From Aquificaceae bacterium (lineage in GTDB: Bacteria; Aquificota; Aquificia; Aquificales; Aquificaceae), in NCBI GenBank assembly GCA_025056375.1, contig JANWWH010000009.1:1-35777 (forward strand): 35,777 bases of DNA. Reading direction: 5' to 3'. The notes beneath the pieces are model-generated. The model was not told where the DNA came from. It ran no database searches and saw only the letters and a program-made list of their open reading frames with translations. The stretch's first letter is position 1, and the number at the start of each line of letters is the position of its first letter. Both the position numbers and the translations under genes were made by a program. Below are positions 17,888 through 26,071 of this stretch, piece after piece.

Positions 17888-19162
17888 ATGAAAAACAGCG
17901 AGCTTTTCCAAAGGGCAAAAAGCCTCATGCCCGGTGGCGTCAGCTCGCCGGTAAGGGCTTTCAAGGCTGTGGGCGGTGAGCCCATTTTGGTGGCAAGGGC
18001 ACAAGGGTCCAGGCTCTGGGATGTGGAAGGCAAAGAATACATAGACTTTCTCATGTCCTGGGGACCCCTCATCCTTGGGCATGCCCATCCTGCGGTTGTG
18101 AGTGCGGTAAGCGAGCAGGCTCAAAAGGGGCTCTCCTACGGTCTTACCAACATACACGAGATAACCCTCGCAGAGCTTGTGGTGTCCTCCATGCCCTCCG
18201 TGGAGATGGTTAGGTTTGTGTCCTCTGGAACGGAAGCCACCATGTCCGCCATAAGGCTTGCCAGAGGATACACGGGCAGAAGGTATGTGGTTAAGTTTGA
18301 CGGTTGTTATCACGGTCACGGGGATGCTCTCCTCGTAAGCGCAGGGTCAGGCGTTGCCACCCTCGGCATTCCTGGAACGCCCGGCGTGCCGGAGGAGGTA
18401 GCAAGGCTCACTCTGGTGGTTCCCTACAACGATGTGGAAGCCCTGGAAGAGGTTTTTAGAAGATACGGAGAGGAGATAGCTTGTGTGATAGTGGAACCGG
18501 TAGCGGGGAACATGGGCGTAGTCCTTCCAAAGGAGGGCTTCTTGGAAGCCATAAGGGACATAACGCGCAGTTACGGAGCTCTGGTCATATGTGACGAGGT
18601 TATAACCAACTTCAGGCTCTCGAAGGGTGGTGCACAGGAGCTTTTCGATAGAGACCCGGACATAACCTGTATGGGTAAGATTATAGGTGGTGGTATGCCT
18701 CTGGGTGCTTATGGGGGTAGGAGAGAAGTTATGGAAAAGGTGGCACCCGAAGGACCGGTCTATCAGGCGGGAACTCTCTCTGGCAACCCCCTCTCCATGG
18801 TGGCAGGTATCGCAACTCTCAGGGAGCTCTTCCGTCTCAACCCTTACGAAGAGCTTGAAAGGCTCACAAAGAAGCTCACCTCAGGCATAGGGGAGGTGCT
18901 TTCTCGCAAAGGCATAGCCCACCGCATAAACCAGATAGCCTCCATGTTTACCATCTTCTTTACCGAGAAGGAGGTTTACGACTACCAGACCGCCAAGAGC
19001 TCCGACAGAGAACTCTTTGGAAGGTTTTTCAGGTTACTGCTAAAAGAAGGCGTCCTCATCCCACCCGCCCAGTTTGAAGCCTGGTTTTTGAGCACTGCGC
19101 ACACAGAGGAGGACATAGACCTTGCTCTGGAAAGGATAGAGAGGGCTGTGGCTTCACTTTAA
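17888..19162 (+). CDS. hemL: Glutamate-1-semialdehyde 2,1-aminomutase
   Basis: HemL makes 5-aminolevulinate from glutamate-1-semialdehyde in the C5 route to tetrapyrroles, using PLP/PMP. The 424 residues match the family. Seen are the PGGVSSPVRAFKAVGGEP start, SWGPLILGHAHPAV, the SSGTEATMSAIRLARG helix, KFDGCYHGHGDALL, CDEVITNFRLS and the PLP lysine K264 in MGKIIGGGMPLGAYGG. The ATG is preceded by CGGAGG (about 17876-17881). The gene diverges from thrC and its 3' end overlaps slt by 9 nt tail to tail. It supplies the pathway that hemD in this window continues. Confidence 0.97.
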   Translation: MKNSELFQRAKSLMPGGVSSPVRAFKAVGGEPILVARAQGSRLWDVEGKEYIDFLMSWGPLILGHAHPAVVSAVSEQAQKGLSYGLTNIHEITLAELVVSSMPSVEMVRFVSSGTEATMSAIRLARGYTGRRYVVKFDGCYHGHGDALLVSAGSGVATLGIPGTPGVPEEVARLTLVVPYNDVEALEEVFRRYGEEIACVIVEPVAGNMGVVLPKEGFLEAIRDITRSYGALVICDEVITNFRLSKGGAQELFDRDPDITCMGKIIGGGMPLGAYGGRREVMEKVAPEGPVYQAGTLSGNPLSMVAGIATLRELFRLNPYEELERLTKKLTSGIGEVLSRKGIAHRINQIASMFTIFFTEKEVYDYQTAKSSDRELFGRFFRLLLKEGVLIPPAQFEAWFLSTAHTEEDIDLALERIERAVASL

Positions 19163-20806
19163 GAGCTCCAAGTAGACATAGTAGTTGTAGAGCACCTTTT
19201 TAACGTAGTCTCTGGTCTCTCCTATGGGTATGGTTTCTATGAAGAGATACTCGTCCTCGTGTTCCTTCCAGCTTCTCACCCTCGTGGGTCCTGCGTTGTA
19301 GCTGGCAAGGGTTCGGACCAGGTCTCCCTTCCATTGGTCAAGCATGTGTCTGAGGTAGGCTGTGCCAAGGGTTATGTTGGTCTCTGGGTCGTAGATGTTC
19401 CTTATGTTGACACCCTCCTTCTTTGCTACATATTGGGCGGTGCTGTCTATTAGTTGCATAAGTCCTCTCGCCTTAGCCACCGAAACCGCATAGGGGTCAA
19501 AGAGGCTTTCTTGCCTCATTACCGCATATATGAGGGCGGTTTCCACGCGATATTTCCGCGAAGCCCTCTCTACTATGTCTCTGTAGGGTTTTGGAAAGGC
19601 GACCGCATTATAGACAAAACTACCGTAGCCATACTTTTTTACCGCAAGCCTCACGGCAAGGTAGGGGTCAAGGCTGGAGAGAGATAGGATGTCCGAAGAG
19701 GACATGTCCCTTATCCGTCTGAAGGCTTCAAGCCTTGCGTATTCGGGAAAGCCTGCAGACCATATAGCCCTTACAATTCTTGCGGTTCTTGGCAGGGCTT
19801 CGTCTTCCATAACCACCCTCATGGCTCTGCTCGCTACAGGAAGACCCAACATGGAACTTGCCACCGCATGGTAAAAACCCGCACCGTTAGAAGCCTTTAC
19901 CAGATACTCATCCGCTCTACCTTTGTCAAACAGTAGGGAGCTCTTATAAGCCCAGAAGTAGCCCGCGGACCTCTCCTCTCCCTTTTTGCTGTGGCTTACA
20001 GACTTGAGGAAACTTTCGTAAGCCTTTGAATACTCACCCCTCATGTAGTAAGCGAGCCCCAGGTTGAATTCCTTCCTGAAGGAGGGTTGCATCCGTTCAA
20101 AATACTCAAGGGCTTCTCCATGCCTACCTGCGTAAAGACTGCGTCTTCCCAGCCTAAATAGGGCTTCAGACATAAGTTCTTTGTCAACTATCTCCGAGAG
20201 GGTCTTCTCAACCTTTTCCTTGTCTCCGAGGTCAAAGTGCAAAAGGGCAAGCTCTACCTTACCCCTCTGGTCCTCACACCTTTCAAACACCCCCAGAGCT
20301 CTGCTACCTTCCTTCAGAGCCTGATAGGACCTGCCCAGTAAGTAACAAACCCTCTGAAAGTCAAGGGGCTCAAGAAGGGCAACCACATCTCTGTAGTATC
20401 GCCTTTTGAAAAGCTCTTCGGAGGCTCTAAGGGCTTCATCTTCGGAGAGCTTTAAGCTGGGTATGAACTCTCTAAAAAGTAGGGGGGCTTTTAGGAAGCC
20501 TGACTTTGGGTCAAGTTCCAGCTCCTTCCAGAGGTCTGCATAGGAACTCTTCAGCTCATCTCTAAGGTTGCCGGGGTTTATCTCCTCCAGAAGTCTCCGG
20601 GACTGCTCCCTTCTGCCCTTTGAGTTTTCCTCCCTGGCTAATAGGAGCAAGAGCTCGTCCCTGAATACCGCATTAGGGTATTCCTTCAAAATTCGGTAAG
20701 CCAGAGAGGAGTCTTTGCTCTGTCTGTATTTTATAAGGAGCTCGTATTCCTCCGGTAGCTGAGCCCAAGAGAAAAGCAAGGGCAGTATGAGAAGAAGGAT
20801 TAACAT
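19154..20806 (-). CDS. slt: Soluble lytic murein transglycosylase
   Basis: Cleaves the MurNAc-GlcNAc bond of peptidoglycan to the anhydro product. The 550 residues start with a signal peptide (MLILLLILPLLFSWAQ, about 1-16). A long alpha-superhelical region follows, rich in TPR-like repeats (RRSLYAGRHGEALEYFERM, LAYYMRGEYSKAYESFLK), as in Slt70. The C-terminal goose-lysozyme-like catalytic domain has the catalytic Glu433 in MRQESLFDPYAVS, the ARGLMQLI segment and the LASYNAGPTRV motif. It acts in the periplasm. It starts 2 nt from the stop of the CopD-like gene, so rpoZ, the CopD-like gene and slt form one transcript. Confidence 0.93.
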   Translation of the reverse strand: MLILLLILPLLFSWAQLPEEYELLIKYRQSKDSSLAYRILKEYPNAVFRDELLLLLAREENSKGRREQSRRLLEEINPGNLRDELKSSYADLWKELELDPKSGFLKAPLLFREFIPSLKLSEDEALRASEELFKRRYYRDVVALLEPLDFQRVCYLLGRSYQALKEGSRALGVFERCEDQRGKVELALLHFDLGDKEKVEKTLSEIVDKELMSEALFRLGRRSLYAGRHGEALEYFERMQPSFRKEFNLGLAYYMRGEYSKAYESFLKSVSHSKKGEERSAGYFWAYKSSLLFDKGRADEYLVKASNGAGFYHAVASSMLGLPVASRAMRVVMEDEALPRTARIVRAIWSAGFPEYARLEAFRRIRDMSSSDILSLSSLDPYLAVRLAVKKYGYGSFVYNAVAFPKPYRDIVERASRKYRVETALIYAVMRQESLFDPYAVSVAKARGLMQLIDSTAQYVAKKEGVNIRNIYDPETNITLGTAYLRHMLDQWKGDLVRTLASYNAGPTRVRSWKEHEDEYLFIETIPIGETRDYVKKVLYNYYVYLELLK

Positions 20807-20807
20807 A

Positions 20808-21215
20808 TCAGCTTATGTAGGTTATTATTAGTAGGACCAGAAGTCCGAGAATTAGGTTAACCGCCACGAGGTTGGGCACCTGAGATAGTCTCCCTCTTCT
20901 AAAGAGGAAAAAGTATAGGTAGACAAAGACCAGCGTCATAAGGGCAAAGAGGAAGAGTTTTGCATGAAAAAGAGGGTTATCGGAGAAGTCTCTTCTGTAG
21001 CCGTGCCACAGACCCATCCCCGTCAAGAAGAGAACCAAAAGGGAGAGCCAAACCGCGGAGAAGAAGCGCGAAAGGACGGATTTCAGAAACCTGTGTCTTT
21101 GCTCCTCTTGAGCCAGCTCCTTCAGAGAAGGTTTCAGAAAGAGAAGGCTATATACCATACCCCCTATCCACACAATAGCGAAGAGAAGGTGCAGAAAGAG
21201 AAGGCTTTTAACCAC
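20808..21215 (-). CDS. CopD-like integral membrane protein
   Basis: The 135 residues form four predicted membrane segments (about 4-27, 50-72, 83-104, 113-133). The N-terminal HLLFAIVWIGGMVYSLLFL resembles the copper-resistance CopD domain and related haem-binding four-helix membrane proteins. H9 and H84 (LFHAKLF) are candidate haem or metal ligands. The GTG start at 21215 overlaps the rpoZ stop by 8 nt, and its own stop is 2 nt from slt, so it is expressed with both. The substrate, if any, cannot be named. DUF4149- or DUF2269-type membrane proteins are alternatives. Confidence 0.65.
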   Translation of the reverse strand: MVKSLLFLHLLFAIVWIGGMVYSLLFLKPSLKELAQEEQRHRFLKSVLSRFFSAVWLSLLVLFLTGMGLWHGYRRDFSDNPLFHAKLFLFALMTLVFVYLYFFLFRRGRLSQVPNLVAVNLILGLLVLLIITYIS

Positions 21216-21438
21216 CTTCAGACCTCTTCCTGAGCCTTACCACTTGCACCTTACCCTGTGCGATGTCCTCTATAGCCTGAAAGGTCTTTTTTATGAGCTC
21301 ACCCCTTGCCCTGTCTCTTATGAATATGTCCTCCCCGCGTTCAAGGAGCTGTTTTACCCGCTTTGCGGACGCATGGACGAGCTCATACCTGGAGGATACC
21401 CTTTTTAAAGCCTCCTCTACATTAGGTCTTTTACTCAT
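21208..21438 (-). CDS. rpoZ: RNA polymerase omega subunit
   Basis: Omega is the small accessory subunit that helps assemble RNA polymerase. The 76 residues have the RpoZ/Rpb6 pattern: MSKRPNVEEALKRVSSRYELVHASAKRVKQL, then KKTFQAIEDIAQGKV. The longer open frame reaching 21516 is rejected because MSKRPN has a strong Shine-Dalgarno (AAGGAGG) and its own promoter between. Family members often start with a conserved segment followed by RYELV...AAKRARQL, which matches. It is first in an operon with the CopD-like gene and slt. Confidence 0.9.
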   Translation of the reverse strand: MSKRPNVEEALKRVSSRYELVHASAKRVKQLLERGEDIFIRDRARGELIKKTFQAIEDIAQGKVQVVRLRKRSEGG

Positions 21439-21457
21439 TCCGAACCTCCTTCCTTTT

Positions 21458-21485
21458 ATTATATACAAAGGGAAAACATCTTCAA
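21458..21485 (-). promoter_or_regulatory. Promoter of rpoZ
   Basis: On the minus strand, TTGAAG (21480-21485), a 16-nt spacer and TATAAT (21458-21463) are followed by an AAGGAGG ribosome site before the rpoZ ATG. This is a conventional leadered promoter. It overlaps a stem (AAACATCTTC/GAGGATGTTT, 21475-21503) that contains the start of repeat copy C. Confidence 0.55.
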
Positions 21486-21497
21486 CAAACAATGAGG

Positions 21498-21546
21498 ATG
21501 TTTGACAATTCTCCAAAGCAGGAAAGGCAATGGTGAGGTTTATTCT
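21498..21546 (+). repeat. Dispersed repeat, copy C
   Basis: It begins ATGTTTGACAATTCTCC and matches copy E for about 31 of its first 35 positions, with divergence or an insertion after that. Its first bases form the right arm of an inverted repeat with 21475-21484. It lies between rpoZ and the nicotinate phosphoribosyltransferase gene. Confidence 0.6.
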
Positions 21547-21627
21547 GCGGAACTTGATGGTGCTCCTCCCGATAAATTTTTCTGCGTTCTCCTATGTGCA
21601 CTACAGAATTGTTGTCGTATGCTTATC

Positions 21628-21644
21628 GGATAATTTTCAAACAT
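21628..21644 (-). repeat. Dispersed repeat core, copy D, covering a stop codon
   Basis: ATGTTTGAAAATTATCC on the minus strand has one difference from the consensus 17-nt core. The TGA inside it is the stop codon of the nicotinate phosphoribosyltransferase gene. It faces copy C in inverted orientation 80-130 bp away. Confidence 0.5.
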
Positions 21645-22905
21645 TTTCAGAGAGGATAACCTTGTATTCAGCAACCTTTTCAAGAGACTTCAGCTCCGGG
21701 GGAAGTTTTGAAAGTTCTTCCATGAAGACTTCTCTTATCTCCTTTAGAGAGGGTAGGGGTCTTAGGAGCTTGCCTTCTTTGCAAAGGAGCTCTACAAGCC
21801 CGCCTTCCTTATAAGGGACAACAAGGTCAAAGGACATAAAGCCCCCCTCGTAATGTCTTATCACCTGCCTTTTGTAAGGGAAGGTTTCCTTTCCTGGGCT
21901 AAGTTTGAACTTTGGCTTCCCTTCGTATTCTACCAGCTTGTAGGCTATGTCCAGATAAGGTGCGTCCGCAGAGGTGAGAAGCTTCGTCCCCACTCCAAAG
22001 ATATCTATGGGCGCACCTGTGGAGAGCCATAGGTCTATGTCTCTCTCCTCCAATCCACCGCTGACCACTATCTTAACATCCCGAAAACCTTCTCTGTCAA
22101 AGAGAGCCCTTACCTCCCTGCTAAGCCTTTCCACATCACCGCTGTCTATACGAACGCCTACCACCCTTACGCCTTCTTTCAGGAGCTCGAGAGCTCTTTT
22201 TGCACCCTGCAGGGTATCGTAGGTGTCTATGAGCAAAACTGTCTTATCAGGAAAGCTCCTTGCAAAAGACCTGAAGGCTTCCTTCTCTTCCTCAAAAACC
22301 ATTACGAAGGAGTGAGCCATAGTGCCAAACACGGGCAAGGAATACCTTTTGCCCGCCAGAAGGTTGGATGTGCCCGCAAAACCCGTTATGTAAGAAGCTC
22401 TGGCACCGTATAGACCCGCATCAAAACCGTGAGCTCTTCTAAGCCCAAAATCCACCAGCGTCCTGCCCCTCGAGGCTATGTAGCATCTTGCGGACTTGGA
22501 AGCCAGCAGGGTGTTGTAGTGCATTAGGTTTATCACCAATGTCTCCAGTAACTGCACTTCAGGCAGGGGACCTTCCACCTGCACCAAAGGTTCGTTATGA
22601 AAGACTATCCTACCCTCTCCTATGGCGTAGAGGTCAGCTCTAAACTCGTAAGCTTCCAGATAGTCCAGAAACCAGCCCTTAAAGAGGTTCAAAGACTTGA
22701 GATACTTGAGGTCTTCTTTTGTAAACCTGAAGCTCTGAAGGTGTTCCAGCAGGGGTTCAAGACCGCAGGATACGAGGAAGTTTCTGGTCTCCGGCAGTTT
22801 TCTGACGAAGAGGCTAAAGACCGCCCTTCCCCTTTTTCCTGCCTCGAGGTAAGCCTGAGCCATAGTAAGCTCGTAAAGGTCTGTGAGAAGGGCTGTAGAA
22901 GGCAT
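21637..22905 (-). CDS. Nicotinate phosphoribosyltransferase
   Basis: Salvages nicotinate to nicotinate mononucleotide for NAD synthesis (PncB-type reaction). The 422 residues show the family marks LLTDLYELTMAQAY, the FLVSCGLEPLLEHL region, ASKSARCYIASRGRTLVDFGLRRAHG, GFAGTSNLLAGKRY, FGTMAHSF, LLIDTYDT and GVRIDSGDVERLSREVR with the phosphoribosyl-binding segment FGVGTKLLTS. The ATG at 22905 is chosen over a TTG at 22923. TAAAAT lies exactly 7 nt before it, and that box includes the TAA stop of the upstream GH57 gene. The stop codon lies in a dispersed repeat core. It is probably also read through from accA and the GH57 gene. Confidence 0.92.
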   Translation of the reverse strand: MPSTALLTDLYELTMAQAYLEAGKRGRAVFSLFVRKLPETRNFLVSCGLEPLLEHLQSFRFTKEDLKYLKSLNLFKGWFLDYLEAYEFRADLYAIGEGRIVFHNEPLVQVEGPLPEVQLLETLVINLMHYNTLLASKSARCYIASRGRTLVDFGLRRAHGFDAGLYGARASYITGFAGTSNLLAGKRYSLPVFGTMAHSFVMVFEEEKEAFRSFARSFPDKTVLLIDTYDTLQGAKRALELLKEGVRVVGVRIDSGDVERLSREVRALFDREGFRDVKIVVSGGLEERDIDLWLSTGAPIDIFGVGTKLLTSADAPYLDIAYKLVEYEGKPKFKLSPGKETFPYKRQVIRHYEGGFMSFDLVVPYKEGGLVELLCKEGKLLRPLPSLKEIREVFMEELSKLPPELKSLEKVAEYKVILSENV

Positions 22906-22912
22906 GCTACTA

Positions 22913-22918
22913 ATTTTA
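22913..22918 (-). promoter_or_regulatory. -10 box of nicotinate phosphoribosyltransferase gene
   Basis: TAAAAT is 7 nt before the ATG at 22905. Its TAA is the stop codon of the GH57 gene. It may be an internal leaderless promoter or chance. Confidence 0.35.
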
Positions 22919-24943
22919 CTCAAATTCCAAAAGCTTCAGGGTTTCTTGACTTAGACTTTCCTTGTTTTCCCAAGCCCAGTTTTGAAGCTCCCAGAGGTTT
23001 AACATGAGTTCCATACTCTCCACCTTCCTGTTGTATTCTCTCACGAAGTTTGCAAAAGCCCTTGCCTCTTCCTCCGAAAGCCCTTTACGAACCCTTTTGC
23101 CTATGTAAGTCTCAAGACAAAACTTGATAAACTCGTCCCTCACATGGAGCATGAGGCTATCCGCCTTTCTAAGAACCTCCCATACCCTCTCTAAAGGTGC
23201 CAAGGCTTTCAAAAGCAGGTAGAGCTTTAACCTCAGGTGCGCTTGAACCTTTGACCTCATCAGCCCCTCCACCTCGAAGGGCTCACCGCGGGCGCGCAGA
23301 AGGAGGTCTTCAAGAAGACCCTCGTAGCCCTCAGTAAACCCCACCTCCGCCTCCAGATAGTCAACCGCCCAGCGGTCAAGCAACCAACTGCGAAGAGGTT
23401 GGGGCATGCGTTCCAATCTGAAGTCCTTAAGGTCCTCTAAGTACTCAAACTCTTCCTCTGTTTCCTTGTCCTCTAAGTGGACCTTCCAAGGTTCAAAACC
23501 CTCTACTCGGTAATGGTATTTACCCAATTCCCCTTCCTGGGGTATCACGTCAGAAAGTTCGAGAACTACCAGAGAGCTTGAAAGTCTTTTCTGTGAAACT
23601 GCATGAGGTAGCACCAGCTTATGCCACACAATAAAGCCGTTGGCGTAGCTCTGCAGGTTGCCGGGGGCGTCTCCTATGGTGTTAAGGAAATCCTCCTCCA
23701 GTTCTCCATCCCCGAGGAGGTCTATGGCTCTTTTGGCGAAGAGGAGGTTCTTTACCGTCTCTATGCCTGACAGGTCCGCAAAGAACCAGCCGTCGGAGGA
23801 AAAGGCATAGCTTACATACTTGTAGGCGTAAAGATGTTTCAAGAGAAGCTTTCTCTCTTCTTTCTTGAGCTCTCTCTTCGTGTGTCTTCTGAAGTATTCC
23901 TCCTTCGAGCCACCCATAAGCACCTCTACGAAGTCAAAAAGAGCCTCCTCTGGGTCGTAAGTATATCTCTCAAGAAGAGGAAAGAGCCTTCGCTTTACCT
24001 CTGACCTAAGCCTTTCAAGGGCTTCCCTCATGGGCTCTCTCCACATCTGTTGCCAGCCAGGCATACCACCCGCCGAACACCCACAGTTAGACCTCCACCT
24101 CTCCACCCCATGGGCACAGCTCCAAGAGGTGAACTCCACTATCTCTGTTTCACCGCCGGGCTTTAGAACCTCGTAGACCTCTTCAAGGGTTTTCATGCTT
24201 GGGCAGTTCTCTATAAGGTAAGCAAGTCCCATCTCGCCAAACTTCTTGTGATGTCCGAAGGTTTCCCCGTCCACCGCCACAAGCGTAAGCCCCTTTCTAT
24301 TCCTCGTCCTCTTAATGAGCTCCTCCATGTTGTTTGTGAGCTCGCCAAAGGCTATACCGTGAGAGAGCTCCCCATCGTATACGAAGATGTCTATGTGTCC
24401 ACCAGAGAGCGGATGTCTGAGAAAGGCACCCCTTTCCTTTACTTGGTGGGGCGCAAGTATTACATAACTTATGCCATGTTTAAGAAGTATAGAAAGGGTC
24501 TTTCTGTCTACTGCCAGCTCAGGAAGCCAGAAACCCCTCGCTTTTCTTCCAAAAACTCTCTCAAAAGCTCTTATGCCCCAAACTATCTGGACTTCTCTGT
24601 CCTCCTCTGGGTCAAGGGGTAATATGGTATGGTTAAAGCTGGTGGCTATTGCATTCCTGCAGTAGTTTCTCAACTTTTCCACAAACCAAGGTTTTTCTCT
24701 CCTTAGCCAGGAAAGGAGACTAAAAGTAAAGTTAAAGCTTATCCGCTCGTAGTTGTTTACCACCTTAACCAGCTTGCCCTCCCTTCTGTAGTGGGCGTAG
24801 AGGTTAGGCAGGTAGGATTCTCTGAATATCCTCTCGTTCCAGTTTTCGTAAGGTTGTGCGGTGGGCTCCATGGGTAAGAGACCCAGATAGGGGTTTTCTC
24901 TGGGCGGTTGGTGAAAATGGCAGTGGACACAAAGAAGGCTCAT
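22916..24943 (-). CDS. Glycoside hydrolase family 57 protein with DUF3536-like C-terminus
   Basis: Predicted alpha-glucan-active enzyme (amylase or glucanotransferase type) in the cytoplasm, since no signal peptide is seen. The 675 residues open with the GH57 motif CVHCHFHQPPRENP. The GIRAFERVFGRKARGFWLPELAVD segment holds a likely catalytic or substrate-binding WxPE, and VAVDGETFGHHKKFGEMGLAYL follows. A conserved HGVERWRSNCGCSAG stretch then leads into the long C-terminal region (about 300-675) typical of the GH57 plus DUF3536 architecture. The start overlaps the accA stop (ATGA). The exact substrate cannot be read from sequence; glycogen metabolism is a reasonable guess. Confidence 0.85.
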   Translation of the reverse strand: MSLLCVHCHFHQPPRENPYLGLLPMEPTAQPYENWNERIFRESYLPNLYAHYRREGKLVKVVNNYERISFNFTFSLLSWLRREKPWFVEKLRNYCRNAIATSFNHTILPLDPEEDREVQIVWGIRAFERVFGRKARGFWLPELAVDRKTLSILLKHGISYVILAPHQVKERGAFLRHPLSGGHIDIFVYDGELSHGIAFGELTNNMEELIKRTRNRKGLTLVAVDGETFGHHKKFGEMGLAYLIENCPSMKTLEEVYEVLKPGGETEIVEFTSWSCAHGVERWRSNCGCSAGGMPGWQQMWREPMREALERLRSEVKRRLFPLLERYTYDPEEALFDFVEVLMGGSKEEYFRRHTKRELKKEERKLLLKHLYAYKYVSYAFSSDGWFFADLSGIETVKNLLFAKRAIDLLGDGELEEDFLNTIGDAPGNLQSYANGFIVWHKLVLPHAVSQKRLSSSLVVLELSDVIPQEGELGKYHYRVEGFEPWKVHLEDKETEEEFEYLEDLKDFRLERMPQPLRSWLLDRWAVDYLEAEVGFTEGYEGLLEDLLLRARGEPFEVEGLMRSKVQAHLRLKLYLLLKALAPLERVWEVLRKADSLMLHVRDEFIKFCLETYIGKRVRKGLSEEEARAFANFVREYNRKVESMELMLNLWELQNWAWENKESLSQETLKLLEFE

Positions 24944-25890
24944 GTCTCTACGAAGGCCCCCATCCTCTCAAACTTCCTCATCCTCTCCTCCACCAGCTCC
25001 TCCTGCCCCATTTTTAGGAGCTCTCTCAGCCCCTTTCTGAGGAAGCACTTGAGTATTCTGGCACTTCTGCGATGGTCCCAGTGAGAAGCCCCCAAAGGTT
25101 CGGGAACTATGGCGTCTATGACGCCGAGCTTGAGCAAGTCTTGGGCGGTGAGCTTGAGAACCCTCGATGCCTCTCTTATCTTGCTCTGGTCCTTCCAGAG
25201 AATAGCTGCGCAGCCCTCTGGAGATATGACCGAGTAAACTGCGTTTTGGAGCATAAAAACCCTGTTAGCAACCCCCAGAGCAAGGGCACCACCAGACCCA
25301 CCCTCGCCTAAAACCACCGCTAAAGTGGGCACTCTCAGGTATCCAAAGGTGTATAAGCTCTGGGCTATAGCCTCCGACTGACCCCTTTCCTCCGCCCCTA
25401 TACCCGGATAAGCACCCGGCGTGTCTATGAGGGTTATCACTGGCATACGGTAACTCTCCGCTAACTTTGCCACCCTTATGGCTTTCCTGTAGCCTTCTGG
25501 GTGTGGCATGCCAAAGTTTCTTTCCATCTTCTCCTTCGTAGTCCTTCCCTTCTCCTGTCCTATGACCGCCACAGGCATATGGTCCAAGTAAGCAAAGCCC
25601 GCCACTATGGCTTTATCGTCACCGAAGCACCTGTCTCCGTGAAGCTCTACGAAATTTTTGAAGATAAGGTTTATGTAGTCTATAGCGTGGGGTCTTTGAG
25701 GATGTCTTGCTACCAGCACCCTTTCCCATGGCTCGAGCCTTGAATAAGTTTCCCTGCTGAGTTTCCTGAAGTCTCTTTGTAGCTTTCTGAGTTCTTTTTC
25801 CTTTTCCCTATCCCCGAGGGTATAAAGCCTCTTTAACTGTTCTATTTTCTGGTTTAGTTCTTGGAGCTCCCTCTCAAAGTCCAGATGCAT
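24940..25890 (-). CDS. accA: Acetyl-CoA carboxylase carboxyltransferase subunit alpha
   Basis: AccA with AccD transfers the carboxyl group from biotin-BCCP to acetyl-CoA, the first step of fatty acid synthesis. The 316 residues fit the family. Features are the N-terminal coiled helix EQLKRLYTLGDREKE, RHPQRPHAIDYINLIF, ELHGDRCFGDDKAIVAGFA, GQEKGRTTKEKMERNFGMPHPEGYRKA, the oxyanion segment TLIDTPGAYPGIGAEERGQSEAIA and GEGGSGGALALGVANRV. The ATG at 25890 has TATAAT 7 nt upstream and no Shine-Dalgarno. The gene lies 17 nt downstream of tRNA-Val on the same strand, so its mRNA may also arise by tRNA processing. Confidence 0.97.
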   Translation of the reverse strand: MHLDFERELQELNQKIEQLKRLYTLGDREKEKELRKLQRDFRKLSRETYSRLEPWERVLVARHPQRPHAIDYINLIFKNFVELHGDRCFGDDKAIVAGFAYLDHMPVAVIGQEKGRTTKEKMERNFGMPHPEGYRKAIRVAKLAESYRMPVITLIDTPGAYPGIGAEERGQSEAIAQSLYTFGYLRVPTLAVVLGEGGSGGALALGVANRVFMLQNAVYSVISPEGCAAILWKDQSKIREASRVLKLTAQDLLKLGVIDAIVPEPLGASHWDHRRSARILKCFLRKGLRELLKMGQEELVEERMRKFERMGAFVET

Positions 25891-25897
25891 TTGGAAG

Positions 25898-25903
25898 ATT
25901 ATA
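25898..25903 (-). promoter_or_regulatory. -10 box of accA next to tRNA-Val
   Basis: TATAAT lies 7 nt before the accA ATG and 3 nt after the encoded CCA of tRNA-Val. Any -35 would be inside the tRNA gene. The layout matches the leaderless promoters seen elsewhere in the window. Confidence 0.45.
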
Positions 25904-25906
25904 ACA

Positions 25907-25982
25907 TGGTAGGCGCGGGCGGATTTGAACCGCCGACCTCTGGCGTGTCGGGCCAGCGCTCTGCCAGCTGAGCTACGCGCCT
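25907..25982 (-). tRNA. tRNA-Val(GAC), CCA encoded
   Basis: The minus strand folds as a full cloverleaf: acceptor AGGCGCG/CGCGCCT, A73 and encoded CCA, D stem GCTC/GAGC, anticodon stem CTGGC/GCCAG with loop CCGACAC (anticodon GAC), T stem GGCGG/CCGCC and loop TTCAAAT. Position 33, almost always U, reads C here (plus-strand G at 25950). Everything else is canonical. It is followed on the same strand by accA. Confidence 0.95.
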
Positions 25983-26071
25983 TTGGAGAGAAAATTATAA
26001 ACCATAAAGCACCACAAGGAGTGTTTTTGGAGATTTCGCGCCCACGCTATGTTAAAATTATAGCTTTGAAG

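Noticed and set aside
21493-21537. 14-codon peptide (MRMFDNSPKQERQW) in repeat copy C, similar in frame in copy E
   Set aside because: The similar peptide in copy E follows from the DNA repeat. There is no ribosome site and the frame breaks in copy A, so a peptide role is not supported.
25925-26071. Longer N-terminus for PyrB
   Set aside because: It would be encoded through the tRNA-Val gene. The start at 26072 gives the normal length.
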